Shown piece by piece: positions 49,727 to 58,845 of a stretch of 64,000 nucleotides of DNA (the stretch's first letter is position 1; every line of letters starts with the position of its first letter). This DNA comes from Stappia sp. (GTDB lineage: Bacteria > Pseudomonadota > Alphaproteobacteria > Rhizobiales > Stappiaceae). Location: positions 2,864,939-2,928,938 of the forward strand of contig NZ_CP157793.1 in NCBI RefSeq assembly GCF_040110915.1, read 5' to 3'. A program made the position numbers and the translations under genes. The notes under the pieces were generated by a model. It did not search any database and was not told the origin of the DNA. It worked only from the letters and a program-made list of their open reading frames with translations.

Positions 49727-50602
49727 TCACCGGCCCAGAATACGTCCCGCGACCGCGTCGAGCCGGGCGACGAGGTCCGGATCGCGGTGCTCGGGCGCCG
49801 TGAGCAGCGCATAGTCGAGCGCCGTGTCGGAGCCGACCGGACAGGCTTCGTGGGTGCGCGGGAAGGTCCTGGCAAGGCGCGCGACCAGGCGACGGGCATT
49901 GTCGGCGTTTTCGTGCAGCACCTTGATGATCGCCTGGATGTCGACCGACCCGTGATCGGGATGCCAGCTGTCGTAATCGGTGACCATGGCGACGGTGGCG
50001 TAGCAGATCTCCGCCTCGCGGGCGAGCTTGGCCTCCGGCATGTTGGTCATGCCGATCACGTCGCAGCCCCAGCTGCGATAGAGTTCGCTCTCCGCGAGCG
50101 AGGAAAACTGCGGCCCCTCCATGGCGAGATAGGTGCCGCCGCGATGGATGGTGAGGTCTTCCGCGCGCGCCGCCGCCTCCACATGGTCGACCAGACGCGG
50201 CGCGACCGGATCGGCCATGGAGACATGCGCGACGCAGCCGGCGCCGAAGAAGCTCTTTTCCCGCGCGAAAGTTCGGTCGATGAACTGATCGACCAGCACG
50301 AAGGTGCCCGGCGCATAGGCCTCCTTGAGCGAGCCGCAGGCGGAGACGGAGACGAGCGAGGTCACGCCGCAGCGCTTCATCACGTCGATGTTGGCGCGAT
50401 AGTTGATGTCGGAGGGCGCATAGCGGTGCCCGCGTCCGTGCCGGGGCAGAAAGATCACCTTCAGCCCCTCGATGGTGCCGACCCGCACCTGATCCGACGG
50501 CGCGCCCCAGGGGCTCTCCACCGTCTCCCAGCGCGCGTCCTCAAGCTCTGGCAGATCGTAGAGGCCGGACCCGCCGATCACGCCCAACACCGCATCCCGC
50601 AT
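49727..50602 (-). CDS. mtnP: S-methyl-5'-thioadenosine phosphorylase
   Basis: MtnP splits methylthioadenosine with phosphate to adenine and methylthioribose-1-phosphate. The 291-residue product has VLGVIGGSGLYDLPEL, the phosphate and nucleoside sites FLPRHGRGHRYAPSDINYRAN, SVSACGSLKEAYAPGTFVLVDQFIDRT, YLAMEGPQFSSLAES and GMTNMPEAKLAREAEICYAT. The TNMPEA and HR-type residues favour MTA over guanosine substrates. ATG 50602 gives MRDAVLGVIGGSG. It precedes apt, its metabolic partner. Confidence 0.93.
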   Translation of the reverse strand: MRDAVLGVIGGSGLYDLPELEDARWETVESPWGAPSDQVRVGTIEGLKVIFLPRHGRGHRYAPSDINYRANIDVMKRCGVTSLVSVSACGSLKEAYAPGTFVLVDQFIDRTFAREKSFFGAGCVAHVSMADPVAPRLVDHVEAAARAEDLTIHRGGTYLAMEGPQFSSLAESELYRSWGCDVIGMTNMPEAKLAREAEICYATVAMVTDYDSWHPDHGSVDIQAIIKVLHENADNARRLVARLARTFPRTHEACPVGSDTALDYALLTAPEHRDPDLVARLDAVAGRILGR

Positions 50603-50733
50603 CCTGAAAACTCCCTTCGTCCGCGACGCCTCGGCCGCGTGCAATGAATTTCGCGCATCGACCTGCGCGCATGACCCCTGTCGCATGCATCGGCCGACGC
50701 CGGCTCATGGGACGGCCGGACCCGCGAACACGC

Positions 50734-50765
50734 AAAAAGGCCGCCGGATCGTCCGGCGGCCTTTT
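50734..50765 (-). terminator. Rho-independent terminator of petABC
   Basis: On the minus strand GGCCGCCGGA, loop CGA, TCCGGCGGCC, then TTTTTGCG. It starts about 25 bp after the petC stop, ends the bc1 operon and isolates it from mtnP. Confidence 0.88.
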
Positions 50766-50787
50766 GTTTCTATCACATTCCGCAGGC

Positions 50788-51630
50788 TCAGTGCTCGACG
50801 TCGCGCCACAGGGACTTCTTGGTGAAGTAGAGCAGGGAGGCGAAGACGATCAGGAAGATCATCACGCGGAAGCCCATGCTCTTGCGCTCCTCGAGCTTCG
50901 GCTCGGCCACCCACATCATGAAGGCCGACACGTCCTTGGCGTATTGCTCGACCGTCATCGGCGTGCCGTCGGTGTACTCGACGGCCTCCTCGAAGAGCGG
51001 CGGCGCCATGGAGATCGCGTTGCCCGAAATGAACTTCGGATTGTAGTACTGGCCGGGCAGAAGGTTCACATCCTCCGGCGGATCTTCATAGCCCGTCAGC
51101 AGGTTGTAAATGTAATCCGGGCCCTGCTCCTGATACTGGGTGAAGATGTCGAAGACGAAGCCGGGGAAGCCGCTCGCCACCGCGCGCGCCTTGGCGAGCG
51201 TGGAGAAGTCGACCGGATAGGCGCCGTTGTTGGACGCCCGCGCCGCGGTCTCGTTGGGGAACGGCGACGGCCAGCGGTCGGCGAGAACCGCCGGACCCTC
51301 GACCGGGTCGCCCCATTCGTCGACGCCCTTCGGCACCATGTACTCGGCGGCGATCACCTTGGCCTGATCCTCGGTGAACTCCGGGCCGCCCGGCTGCGCC
51401 AGGTTGCGGAACGCCAGATACTCAGCCCCGTGACAGGAGGCGCAGACTTCCTTGAAGACCTTGAAGCCGCGCTGCAGCTGGGCCCGGTCGTAGCTGCCGA
51501 AGGGACCGGCGAAGGACCAGTCCTGCCGCTCGATCTCAGGCCCCTTGCCGGCGGCGAGCGCCGGCCCGGTAAAGGTCACTGCGGCGAGCGCCACCAGTGC
51601 GGCCCTGGCGGATTTGATCATCGTGTTCAT
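50788..51630 (-). CDS. petC: Cytochrome c1 of the bc1 complex
   Basis: A 280-residue periplasmic, membrane-anchored cytochrome c1. A signal peptide ends near ALAAGKG; the haem site is VCASCHG (C63, C66, H67), the distal Met lies in NAISMAPPLFEEAV, and one C-terminal helix (FRVMIFLIVFASLLYFTKKSLWR) anchors it. It accepts electrons from the Rieske protein and passes them to soluble or membrane cytochrome c. ATG 51630 has GGAG ten bases upstream. It is the last gene of petABC, 29 bp after petB. Confidence 0.95.
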   Translation of the reverse strand: MNTMIKSARAALVALAAVTFTGPALAAGKGPEIERQDWSFAGPFGSYDRAQLQRGFKVFKEVCASCHGAEYLAFRNLAQPGGPEFTEDQAKVIAAEYMVPKGVDEWGDPVEGPAVLADRWPSPFPNETAARASNNGAYPVDFSTLAKARAVASGFPGFVFDIFTQYQEQGPDYIYNLLTGYEDPPEDVNLLPGQYYNPKFISGNAISMAPPLFEEAVEYTDGTPMTVEQYAKDVSAFMMWVAEPKLEERKSMGFRVMIFLIVFASLLYFTKKSLWRDVEH

Positions 51631-51659
51631 GAAGGAGAACTCCCAATCTCGTCCGCGGT

Positions 51660-52928
51660 TCACTTGGTTTCCGGCGCGGCGACCGCACCGGCCGGCTGAC
51701 CGCTGCCCGATCCGCCGAGCACCGACTCCGAGATCGACGCCGGCAGCGGCTTCGGTTTCTCAAGGAACCCGAGCAGCGGCAGGATGATCAGGAAGTGGGC
51801 GAAGTAATAGGCGGTCAGGATCTGCGACAGGATCACGTAGATGCCTTCCGCCGGCATGGCTCCCAGATAGCCGAGGCCGATGCACACCAGCACGAAGATC
51901 CAGAAGAACTGCTTGAACAGCGGACGGTAGGCGCCCGAGCGCACCTTCGACGTGTCGAGCCACGGCAGGATGAACAGCACCGCGATCGCGCCGAACATCA
52001 GGATGACGCCGCCGAGCTTGTCCGGCACGGCACGCAGGATCGCATAGAACGGCAGGAAGTACCATTCCGGAACGATGTGCGCCGGGGTCACCAGCGGATC
52101 CGCCGGGATGTAGTTGTCGGCGTGCCCGAGGTAGTTCGGGATGTAGAACACGAAGTAGGCGAAAAAGATCATGAACACGACAATCGCGAACAGATCCTTG
52201 ATCGTGTAATACGGATGGAACGGCAGCGTGTCCTGCTTGGACTTCGGCTGAATGCCCGTCGGGTTGTTGTTGCCGGTGGTGTGGAAGGCCCACACGTGCA
52301 GCAGCACGACGCCGAAGATCATGAACGGCAGGAGATAGTGCAGCGAGAAGAAGCGGTTCAGCGTCGGATTGTCGACCGCGAAGCCGCCCCACAGCCACTG
52401 CACGACCGGCTCGCCGATCAGCGGCAGCGCCGAGAACAGGTTGGTGATCACGGTGGCGCCCCAGAAGGACATCTGGCCCCAGGGCAGAACATAGCCCATG
52501 AAGGCGGTGGCCATCATGATCAGGAAGATGATCACGCCGAGGATCCACGAGATCTCGCGCGGCGCCTTGTAGGAGCCGTAGTACATGCCGCGGAACATGT
52601 GGATGAAGACGGCGATGAAGAACATCGACGCGCCGTTGGAGTGCAGGTAGCGCAGCAGCCAGCCGAAGTTCACATCGCGCATGATGTGCTCGACCGACGC
52701 AAACGCGGCGTCCGTGCTCGGCGTGTAATGCATCACCAGCACGACGCCGGTGAGGATCTGCGCGATCAGCACGAAGAACAGGATACCGCCGAAGGTCCAC
52801 CAGTAGTTGAGGTTCTTCGGGGTGGGAAAGTCGACGAAAGAGCCGCGAACGAGCGAAATGACCGGCAGGCGGCTCTCGAGCCACTTGGCGGCCGCACTCT
52901 GCGGCACGTAGTTGGAATGTCCAGCCAT
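51660..52928 (-). CDS. petB: Cytochrome b of the bc1 complex
   Basis: A 422-residue cytochrome b with eight or nine membrane helices. The haem-binding histidines lie in [23 protein letters not shown] and [25 protein letters not shown], and the quinol-oxidation site PEWY motif is [24 protein letters not shown]. It is a full-length, unsplit cytochrome b as in alphaproteobacteria and mitochondria. A Gly/Ala/Pro-rich C-terminal tail of about 25 residues is added. It lies between petA and petC in one transcript. Confidence 0.97.
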   Translation of the reverse strand: MAGHSNYVPQSAAAKWLESRLPVISLVRGSFVDFPTPKNLNYWWTFGGILFFVLIAQILTGVVLVMHYTPSTDAAFASVEHIMRDVNFGWLLRYLHSNGASMFFIAVFIHMFRGMYYGSYKAPREISWILGVIIFLIMMATAFMGYVLPWGQMSFWGATVITNLFSALPLIGEPVVQWLWGGFAVDNPTLNRFFSLHYLLPFMIFGVVLLHVWAFHTTGNNNPTGIQPKSKQDTLPFHPYYTIKDLFAIVVFMIFFAYFVFYIPNYLGHADNYIPADPLVTPAHIVPEWYFLPFYAILRAVPDKLGGVILMFGAIAVLFILPWLDTSKVRSGAYRPLFKQFFWIFVLVCIGLGYLGAMPAEGIYVILSQILTAYYFAHFLIILPLLGFLEKPKPLPASISESVLGGSGSGQPAGAVAAPETK

Positions 52929-52955
52929 GGCTGCCTCCTCGAAACTGCCGCTAAA

Positions 52956-53516
52956 TCAGCCGATCTTGATGACGCCGTCCGAGACGAACTCGAACGGGGG
53001 AACCAGAAGGTTCTCCGGCGCGGGGCCTTTGCGGATGCGCCCCGCGGTGTCGTAGTGCGAGCCGTGGCAGGGGCAGAACCAGCCGTTGTACTCGCCGGCC
53101 TCGCCGAGCGGCACACAGCCCAGATGGGTGCACACGCCGACCATGACGATCAGCGCCTCGTTGCCTTCGACGCCGCGGTTGACGTCGCTCGCGTCCGCGT
53201 CGGCCGCCAGATTGGCGTTGCGCGCCATCGGGTCCGGCAGATCGGAGATCGGGACCGCACTGGCCTCCTCGACCTCGGCCGCCGTGCGGTTGCGGATGAA
53301 CACCGGCTTGCCGCGCCACATCACGCTGATCGACTGGCCTTCCTCGATCGCCGACACGTCGACCTCGATCGACGCCAGCGCGAGCGCGGATGCATCCGGA
53401 TTCATCTGGTGAATAAAGGGCCAAGCCAGCGCGCCCGCGCCGACGGCGCCCATCGCCCCGGTCGCGATATAGAGGAAATCGCGGCGTGTGGGTTCGACCG
53501 TATCCTGCTGTGCCAA
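52956..53516 (-). CDS. petA: Rieske iron-sulfur subunit of the bc1 complex
   Basis: A 186-residue Rieske protein. The N-terminus TRRDFLYIATGAMGAVGAGALAWPF is a Tat-type twin-arginine signal anchor. The cluster motifs are CTHLGC (C129, H131, C134) and CPCHGSHYD (C148, C150 region, H151). It moves electrons from quinol to cytochrome c1. The start is TTG at 53516, supported by a GAGGA ribosome-binding site seven bases upstream and by the family N-terminus; there is no nearby ATG. This rare start may lower translation of the first gene relative to petB and petC. A 292-bp gap upstream (53517-53808) holds the promoter region. Confidence 0.95.
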   Translation of the reverse strand: MAQQDTVEPTRRDFLYIATGAMGAVGAGALAWPFIHQMNPDASALALASIEVDVSAIEEGQSISVMWRGKPVFIRNRTAAEVEEASAVPISDLPDPMARNANLAADADASDVNRGVEGNEALIVMVGVCTHLGCVPLGEAGEYNGWFCPCHGSHYDTAGRIRKGPAPENLLVPPFEFVSDGVIKIG

Positions 53517-53808
53517 GGTCGCGTCCTCTTTTGATCTTCAGGCCCGGCGACAACGACCTGAAACCGCCGGCTCCTCCGGATGACGGGGCGGAGGGCGGCG
53601 GAGCACGTTGTCAGGGCGGCAGGTGCGGCTGTCGCACCTTTCCAAGCAGAGGGGTTATTGGCACCTCCGTCCCCGCTTGTCCAGATCATCCTTGGCCAAG
53701 ACGACGCTTTGTCGCGGATTTTTCGCCGAGGCCGAAGCGACGCGCGACCACCTGATCCTGTTGCGAAAAAGTCCGCACCCGGCGAACGCGCGGCGACGGC
53801 GCGGCCCC

Positions 53809-55689
53809 TCAGGCCGCGCCGCGTCCGCCGGTGTCCCCGCCTCCCTCGCCCGTCTCGACATCGAGAAACCCGCCCGACTGGCGATGCCAGAGGTCGGCGT
53901 AGAGCCCGCCGGCCTGGAGCAGATCCTCGTGCCGGCCGGTCTCCACGATGCGGCCCCGGTCCATCACGATCAGCCGGTCCATCGCGGCAATTGTCGACAG
54001 GCGGTGCGCGATGGCGATCACCGTCTTGCCGGCCATCAGCTCGGTGAGACTTTCCTGGATCGCCGCCTCGATCTCGGAATCGAGCGCCGAGGTCGCCTCG
54101 TCCATCACCAGGATCGGCGCGTCCTTCAGCAGAACGCGCGCAATGGCGATCCGCTGGCGCTGGCCGCCCGACAGTTTCACGCCCCGCTCGCCGACATGCG
54201 CGTCGAGGCCGGTGCGTCCTTGCCCGTCGACGAGATCAGGGATGAAGCCGTCGGCATGGGCGCGACGGGCCGCCGCCATCGCGGCCTCGCGGCCGGCATC
54301 GGGGCGACCGTAGACGATGTTGTCGAGAACGGAACGATGCAGCAGCGAGGTGTCCTGCGTCACCACGCCGATCTGCGCCCGCAGGCTGTCCTGTGTCACC
54401 CGGGAGATATCCTGACCGTCGATCAGGATGCGTCCGCCCTCCACGTCGTGGAAGCGCAGCAGCAGGTTGACCAGCGTCGACTTGCCCGCCCCCGAGCGCC
54501 CGACCAGACCGACCTTTTCGCCCGGCGCGATACGAAGCGTCATGTTCTCCATCACGCCCGCGTCCTTGCCATAGTGGAAGGTCACGTTCTCGAAACGGAT
54601 TTCGCCCTTCGTCACCTTAAGCGCCCCGGCGTCCGGACGGTCGCGCACCGCGCGCTCGCGCGAGATGGTCGCGATGCCGTCCTGCACCGTGCCGATGTTC
54701 TCGAAGATGCCGGAGACTTCCCACAGGATCCACTGCGACATGCCCTGCAGCCGCAGCACCAGCCCCACCGCCACGGCGATGTCGCCGGTGGTCACGGCGG
54801 CGCGCTGCCACAGCAGGATCGACACCAGCCCCGTCGCGAAGAGCAGCAGCATGTTGATGATGCTGAGCGAGGTGTTCAGAACCGTCACCAGACGCATTTG
54901 CCGATAGACGGAGTGCAGGAACGCCCGCATCGAGCGCCGGGCGTAGGATTCCTCGCGCTCCGCATGGGAGAAGAGCTTGACCGTGGCGATATTCGTATAG
55001 GCGTCGACGACGCGGCCCGTCATCGTGGAGCGCGCATCGGCCTGCGCCGCCGACACGCTCTTCAGGCGCGGCACGAAGAACACCAGCACGCCCACATAGG
55101 CCAGCAGCCACACCACCAGCGGCGCGGCCAGCCGCGGGTCCGCCTCGCCGACGAGAAACAGCGCCGCCACGAAATAGACCGACACATAGACCAGCGCGTC
55201 GAGCACGCGCGTCACCACCTCGCGCACGGCAAGCGCGGTCTGCATCACCTTGGTCGCGATGCGGCCGGCGAAATCGTCCTGATAGAAGCCGACGCTCTGG
55301 CGCAGCAGGTAGCGATGCACCCGCCAGCGCAGGATCATCGGGTAGTTGCCCATCACCCCCTGGTGGAACAGCATCTCCCAGGCGAGGTTGAGCAGCGGCA
55401 GGATGATCAGGATGACCGCCGCCATCCACGCCAGCCTGCCGCCGTTGTCGGCGAAGAACGTGTCGCGCTCCGCCTCGGCCAGCCAGTTCACGAGATCGCC
55501 GAGGAAGGAGAAGATCATCACCTCGAAGATCGCCACCAGCATCCCCATGAAGGAGACCGCCGCGAGCGCCGGCCACACCGGTTTCGTGTAGTGCCAGCAA
55601 AAGGCAAGCAGGCCGGCGGGCGGCGGCGACCGGTCGTCCTCGTCGCTGGGACCGAAAGGATCGATCAGACGCTCAAACCAGGCGAACAT
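53809..55689 (-). CDS. ABC exporter (MsbA-like), permease-ATPase fusion 1
   Basis: A 626-residue half-exporter with six membrane helices (about 30-330) and a C-terminal ATPase. Walker A is GRSGAGKST near 400, the Q-loop VVTQDTSLL, signature LSGGQRQRIAIARVL near 505, Walker B ILVMDEATSALD and H-loop AHRLST, all intact, so it can work as a homodimer. It presumably exports a lipid or other hydrophobic molecule. The last ~110 codons (53862-54190) are nearly identical in DNA to those of the exporter at 56794-58689, which points to gene conversion. Its start overlaps a membrane-protein gene by 17 bases. Confidence 0.93.
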   Translation of the reverse strand: MFAWFERLIDPFGPSDEDDRSPPPAGLLAFCWHYTKPVWPALAAVSFMGMLVAIFEVMIFSFLGDLVNWLAEAERDTFFADNGGRLAWMAAVILIILPLLNLAWEMLFHQGVMGNYPMILRWRVHRYLLRQSVGFYQDDFAGRIATKVMQTALAVREVVTRVLDALVYVSVYFVAALFLVGEADPRLAAPLVVWLLAYVGVLVFFVPRLKSVSAAQADARSTMTGRVVDAYTNIATVKLFSHAEREESYARRSMRAFLHSVYRQMRLVTVLNTSLSIINMLLLFATGLVSILLWQRAAVTTGDIAVAVGLVLRLQGMSQWILWEVSGIFENIGTVQDGIATISRERAVRDRPDAGALKVTKGEIRFENVTFHYGKDAGVMENMTLRIAPGEKVGLVGRSGAGKSTLVNLLLRFHDVEGGRILIDGQDISRVTQDSLRAQIGVVTQDTSLLHRSVLDNIVYGRPDAGREAAMAAARRAHADGFIPDLVDGQGRTGLDAHVGERGVKLSGGQRQRIAIARVLLKDAPILVMDEATSALDSEIEAAIQESLTELMAGKTVIAIAHRLSTIAAMDRLIVMDRGRIVETGRHEDLLQAGGLYADLWHRQSGGFLDVETGEGGGDTGGRGAA

Positions 55690-56113
55690 GGCGGGCTTCC
55701 TCTTCGATGGACAGGCGCGGCGCAGCGGACGCGGAACGCGCGGGGGTCCGGCGCGCGCTGCGCGCCGGCGGAAAGATCGGACGGGGCGACGCCGGCGTCA
55801 GCGCCACGGCCAGCGCGAAACTGACCACGCCGAAGGCCATGACCAGCGTTCCCAGGAACAGGGTCAGAAGATCGCCGACGACCGTCGCCGCGGGGCGCGC
55901 CGCGCCGTCTACGACGACCGCGTCGATCCGCGCCAGATGCGGGATCGCGACCGGCAGATAGAGCAGGATCGCCAGGGCGAGCGTGAGCAGCGCGACGCCG
56001 GCGACAATGCGCAAAACCCGCAAGGCGGCGGCGCCGGTCCGACCGGACAGCGCGCCTCCCAGGGCGTGTCGCGCGGAGAAGACCGGGCGCGCGCAGAACA
56101 GAGTGGGGGGCAT
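55673..56113 (-). CDS. Small membrane protein upstream of ABC exporter
   Basis: A 146-residue protein with two predicted helices (about 30-54 and 75-105) linked by a short polar loop and a basic, Pro/Ser-rich C-terminal tail. The start at ATG 56113 has GGGAG ten bases upstream. Its 3' end overlaps the exporter start by 17 bases, so the two are co-translated, suggesting a role in the transporter complex; no family is recognised. Longer upstream starts run into sequence with no coding look. Confidence 0.65.
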   Translation of the reverse strand: MPPTLFCARPVFSARHALGGALSGRTGAAALRVLRIVAGVALLTLALAILLYLPVAIPHLARIDAVVVDGAARPAATVVGDLLTLFLGTLVMAFGVVSFALAVALTPASPRPIFPPARSARRTPARSASAAPRLSIEEEARHVRLV

Positions 56114-56301
56114 GACGAATGTCTCCCGCGAGTGCAAACCGAAAGGGAGTCCCGGCGCAGACGCGCGAGCTTGCGCGCGCATCCGCAAGGCGGATTGGAC
56201 CGGTGACGACAGGAATGTGCCGGACCGCGTAGGGCGGCCGCGACTGGATGGAAAAGGAAAACGGGGGATGCGGCGCGCCCGGATCGGGCGGCAGCGGACC
56301 G

Positions 56302-56430
56302 CTAGCCGGCGGTGCCCGGGGCCGATGCGGCCGGGGCCCGCTCCTCGAGGATCGACGCCCTGCGGCAGTCGCCGAACGATGCAAGGGAGCGGCGCGCGGC
56401 GCGCATGTCGATCATGCAGACTTTATCCAT
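56302..56430 (-). CDS. Small 42-aa ORF with very strong Shine-Dalgarno
   Basis: A 42-residue peptide (MDKVCMIDMRAARRSLASF at the start, two Cys, basic middle, Ala/Pro-rich end). AGGAGGG lies four bases before the ATG at 56430, one of the strongest ribosome-binding sites in the window. It precedes the membrane protein/exporter pair by 189 bp and follows a cluster of repeat and palindrome sequences. It could be a leader peptide or a small protein of the same unit. Nothing in its sequence identifies a family. Confidence 0.5.
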   Translation of the reverse strand: MDKVCMIDMRAARRSLASFGDCRRASILEERAPAASAPGTAG

Positions 56431-56473
56431 GCGGCCCTCCTGTGCGTTCGAGGTTGCGGTCAAGATTGTCGTG

Positions 56474-56546
56474 TTCGGTGCCAGACCGTTTCGGTGTCCA
56501 GCCGTCATTCGGTGGAGGAATTCGGTGTCCGACCGGCATCCGGTCG
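56474..56546. promoter_or_regulatory. Four TTCGGTG repeats and a perfect palindrome
   Basis: TTCGGTG occurs at 56474, 56490, 56508 and 56521 (CACCGAA on the minus strand), followed by the palindrome CGACCGG-cat-CCGGTCG at 56530-56546. All lie 44-116 bp upstream of the 42-residue ORF start. Such an array fits a multi-site operator; the protein is unknown. They sit in a 363-bp gap (56431-56793). Confidence 0.45.
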
Positions 56547-56649
56547 AACACCCGGCAGGCACCGGATCGACGACGATGAGCGGACAATAGACCACGCGGC
56601 GACGCCGCGCAGCCGTTTTCCGCCCGCGACCGGTACAACGCAGCCGCGA

Positions 56650-56686
56650 GTTGCCAATTCGCAACAGATACGTTGCCGGCTTGCAA
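56650..56686. promoter_or_regulatory. Two TTGC-N6-GCAA boxes 22 bp apart
   Basis: GTTGC-caattc-GCAAC (56650-56665) and TTGC-cggctt-GCAA (56673-56686) repeat the same 14-bp dyad with a 22-bp period, two helical turns. The form TTG-N8-CAA is that of CRP/FNR-family sites, in particular NnrR-type boxes. They are about 220-256 bp upstream of the 42-residue ORF and 108 bp past the second exporter stop. Confidence 0.5.
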
Positions 56687-56793
56687 TGACCGTCCGTGAA
56701 GCCCCGTTGGCGAAACGGGACACCCACCACCGGGACCGGGACGCAAACGGGGACGCGGACGGGAAGGCAGACGGGGACGACAGGAGCCGATGC

Positions 56794-58689
56794 CTACACC
56801 CGCGCGCGCGCCTCCGGGGTGCCCGGCACGCCGTTCTGCGCGCTCGCCTCCTCGGGCGCGAGAAACCCGCCCGACTGGCGATGCCAGAGGTCGGCGTAGA
56901 GCCCGCCGGCCTGGAGCAGGTCCTCGTGCCGGCCGGTCTCCACGATGCGGCCCCGGTCCATCACGATCAGCCGGTCCATCGCCGCAATCGTCGACAGGCG
57001 GTGCGCGATGGCGATCACCGTCTTGCCGGCCATCAACTCGCTCAGGCTTTCCTGGATCGCCGCCTCGATCTCGGAATCGAGCGCCGAGGTCGCCTCGTCC
57101 ATCACCAGGATCGGCGCGTCCTTCAGCAGAACGCGCGCAATGGCGATCCGCTGGCGCTGGCCGCCCGACAGTTTCACGCCCCGCTCGCCCACATGCGCGT
57201 CGAAGCCGGTGCGCCCCCGGCTGTCGCGCAGGGCCTCGATGAAGCCCAGCGCATGCGCCCGTTCGGCGGCCGCGCGGATGGCGGCCTCTTCCGCCTCGGG
57301 ACGTCCCAGCGCGATGTTGTCGCGGATCGAGCGATGCAGCAGCGCCGTATCCTGCGTGACCACACCGATGCGCGCGCGCAAGGACTCCTGCGTGACGCGC
57401 GCCACGTCCTGCCCGTCGATCAGGATGCGTCCGCCCTCCAGATCGTAGAAGCGCAGCAACAGGTTCATCAGCGTCGACTTGCCCGCCCCCGACCGCCCGA
57501 CCAGACCGACGCGTTCGCCGGGCGCAATCGTCAGCGACAGATCCTCGATCACGCCACCCGCCTTGCCGTAATGAAAGGTCACCCGGTCGAAGCGGATTTC
57601 TCCGCGCGAGACCTCCAGCGCCCCCGCGTCCGGGCGGTCGCGCACCGTGACCGGCCGGGTGATCGTCTCGGCGCTGTCGTGCAGCGTGCCGAGCGCGCGG
57701 AACAGCCCGTTCAACTGCCCCATCAGCCGCCCCAGCAGGACATGCAGCCGCAGCACCAGCGCCATGACCAGCGCGACATTGCCGGTGGTGATGGCACCCG
57801 CCTGCCAGGAGGTGACGGCGAGGCCCGCGATCGTCGTGATCATGACCCCCGACAGGAGGTTTACCGACACGCGCATGGCCGTCAGCGTGCGCGTGAAGCG
57901 CCGGATGGCGGCCAGAAAATTGCGATAGGCCGCCCGCGTGCCCTTGTCTTCATGCGATGCGTCCGAAAAGAGCTTCAGCGTCTGGATGTTGCCGTAGCTG
58001 TCGACCAGGCGGCCGGTGACGCCGGAGGCGGCGTTCGCGGTCTCCTTGGCGGTCTTGCGGATGCGCGGCACGAGGATTCGCGCCGTGGTGGCGAAGGCGG
58101 CGAGCCAGACCAGCACGGCCAGTCCGATCCATCCGTCGAGGCTTGCCGCCAGCGACAGGGTGAAGAGCGCGAAGACCAGAATGAACCAGACGATCTGCAG
58201 CAGGCTGACCATGAAGTCGCCCGCCGCCTGACCCGATTGCCAGACCTTTTGCGAGATTCGCCCGGCGAATTCGTCCTGAAAGAAGGCGAGCGACTTGTCG
58301 GTGATCTGCGCATGGCCCTGAAAGCGCACCAGGTTGAAGAAGCCGGGCACGATCACCTGTTCCTCGACCAGCGAGGTCAGCGTGGCCGCCAGCGGGCGCA
58401 GCAGCAGCACCGTCGCGCCCATGAGCAACAGCGTGCCGCCATGGTCGCGCAGAAAGGTGGACCGCTCCCCCGTCTGCATCAGATCGACCAGATCGCCGAC
58501 ATAGACGTAGAGCGCGGCCTCGATCACCGCGGTGATCCCGCCCAGCGCCAGCATGGCCGCGAAGGCGAGCTTCGCCTGCGAGACGAAGAACCACAGATAG
58601 CCGAAGGCGCCCGACGGCACGGGCCGCGCGGGAAGCGGGGCCAGCGGATCGATCCGCGTTTCAAACCATCTCAGAAGCCGGTCGATCAC
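56794..58689 (-). CDS. ABC exporter (MsbA-like), permease-ATPase fusion 2
   Basis: A 631-residue half-exporter paralogous to the gene at 53809. The membrane part is clearly different (LWFFVSQAKLAFAAMLALGGITAVIEAALYVYVGDLVD), while the ATPase is very similar: GRSGAGKST, VVTQDTALL, LSGGQRQRIAIARVL, ILVMDEATSALD, AHRLST. The start is GTG 58689 with GGAAGGA at good distance; an ATG eight codons earlier is possible. The two paralogues could form homodimers, or a heterodimer through nearly identical ATPase surfaces. Confidence 0.92.
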   Translation of the reverse strand: MIDRLLRWFETRIDPLAPLPARPVPSGAFGYLWFFVSQAKLAFAAMLALGGITAVIEAALYVYVGDLVDLMQTGERSTFLRDHGGTLLLMGATVLLLRPLAATLTSLVEEQVIVPGFFNLVRFQGHAQITDKSLAFFQDEFAGRISQKVWQSGQAAGDFMVSLLQIVWFILVFALFTLSLAASLDGWIGLAVLVWLAAFATTARILVPRIRKTAKETANAASGVTGRLVDSYGNIQTLKLFSDASHEDKGTRAAYRNFLAAIRRFTRTLTAMRVSVNLLSGVMITTIAGLAVTSWQAGAITTGNVALVMALVLRLHVLLGRLMGQLNGLFRALGTLHDSAETITRPVTVRDRPDAGALEVSRGEIRFDRVTFHYGKAGGVIEDLSLTIAPGERVGLVGRSGAGKSTLMNLLLRFYDLEGGRILIDGQDVARVTQESLRARIGVVTQDTALLHRSIRDNIALGRPEAEEAAIRAAAERAHALGFIEALRDSRGRTGFDAHVGERGVKLSGGQRQRIAIARVLLKDAPILVMDEATSALDSEIEAAIQESLSELMAGKTVIAIAHRLSTIAAMDRLIVMDRGRIVETGRHEDLLQAGGLYADLWHRQSGGFLAPEEASAQNGVPGTPEARARV

Positions 58690-58845
58690 CCGTCGTCCTT
58701 CCTCTTGCCGCATGCGGGGCCGCGCGCGGCCGTCCCGGTTCGCCGGGCCCGCGCGGCATTTCGCATGACACCGCCGAACCCGCAGTCTATCACCCATGAA
58801 ACACGTGCGTTCCGCCCGGCCCCCTGCTCCACGGTCGATTGCCTC

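Noticed and set aside
47726..50647. A 973-codon plus-strand frame opposite GNAT, bluB, apt and mtnP
   Set aside because: Antisense to four clear genes; composition artefact.
53691..53700. Palindrome CTTGGCCAAG upstream of petA
   Set aside because: A 10-bp palindrome is expected by chance in a window this long, and it is not placed near an obvious promoter.
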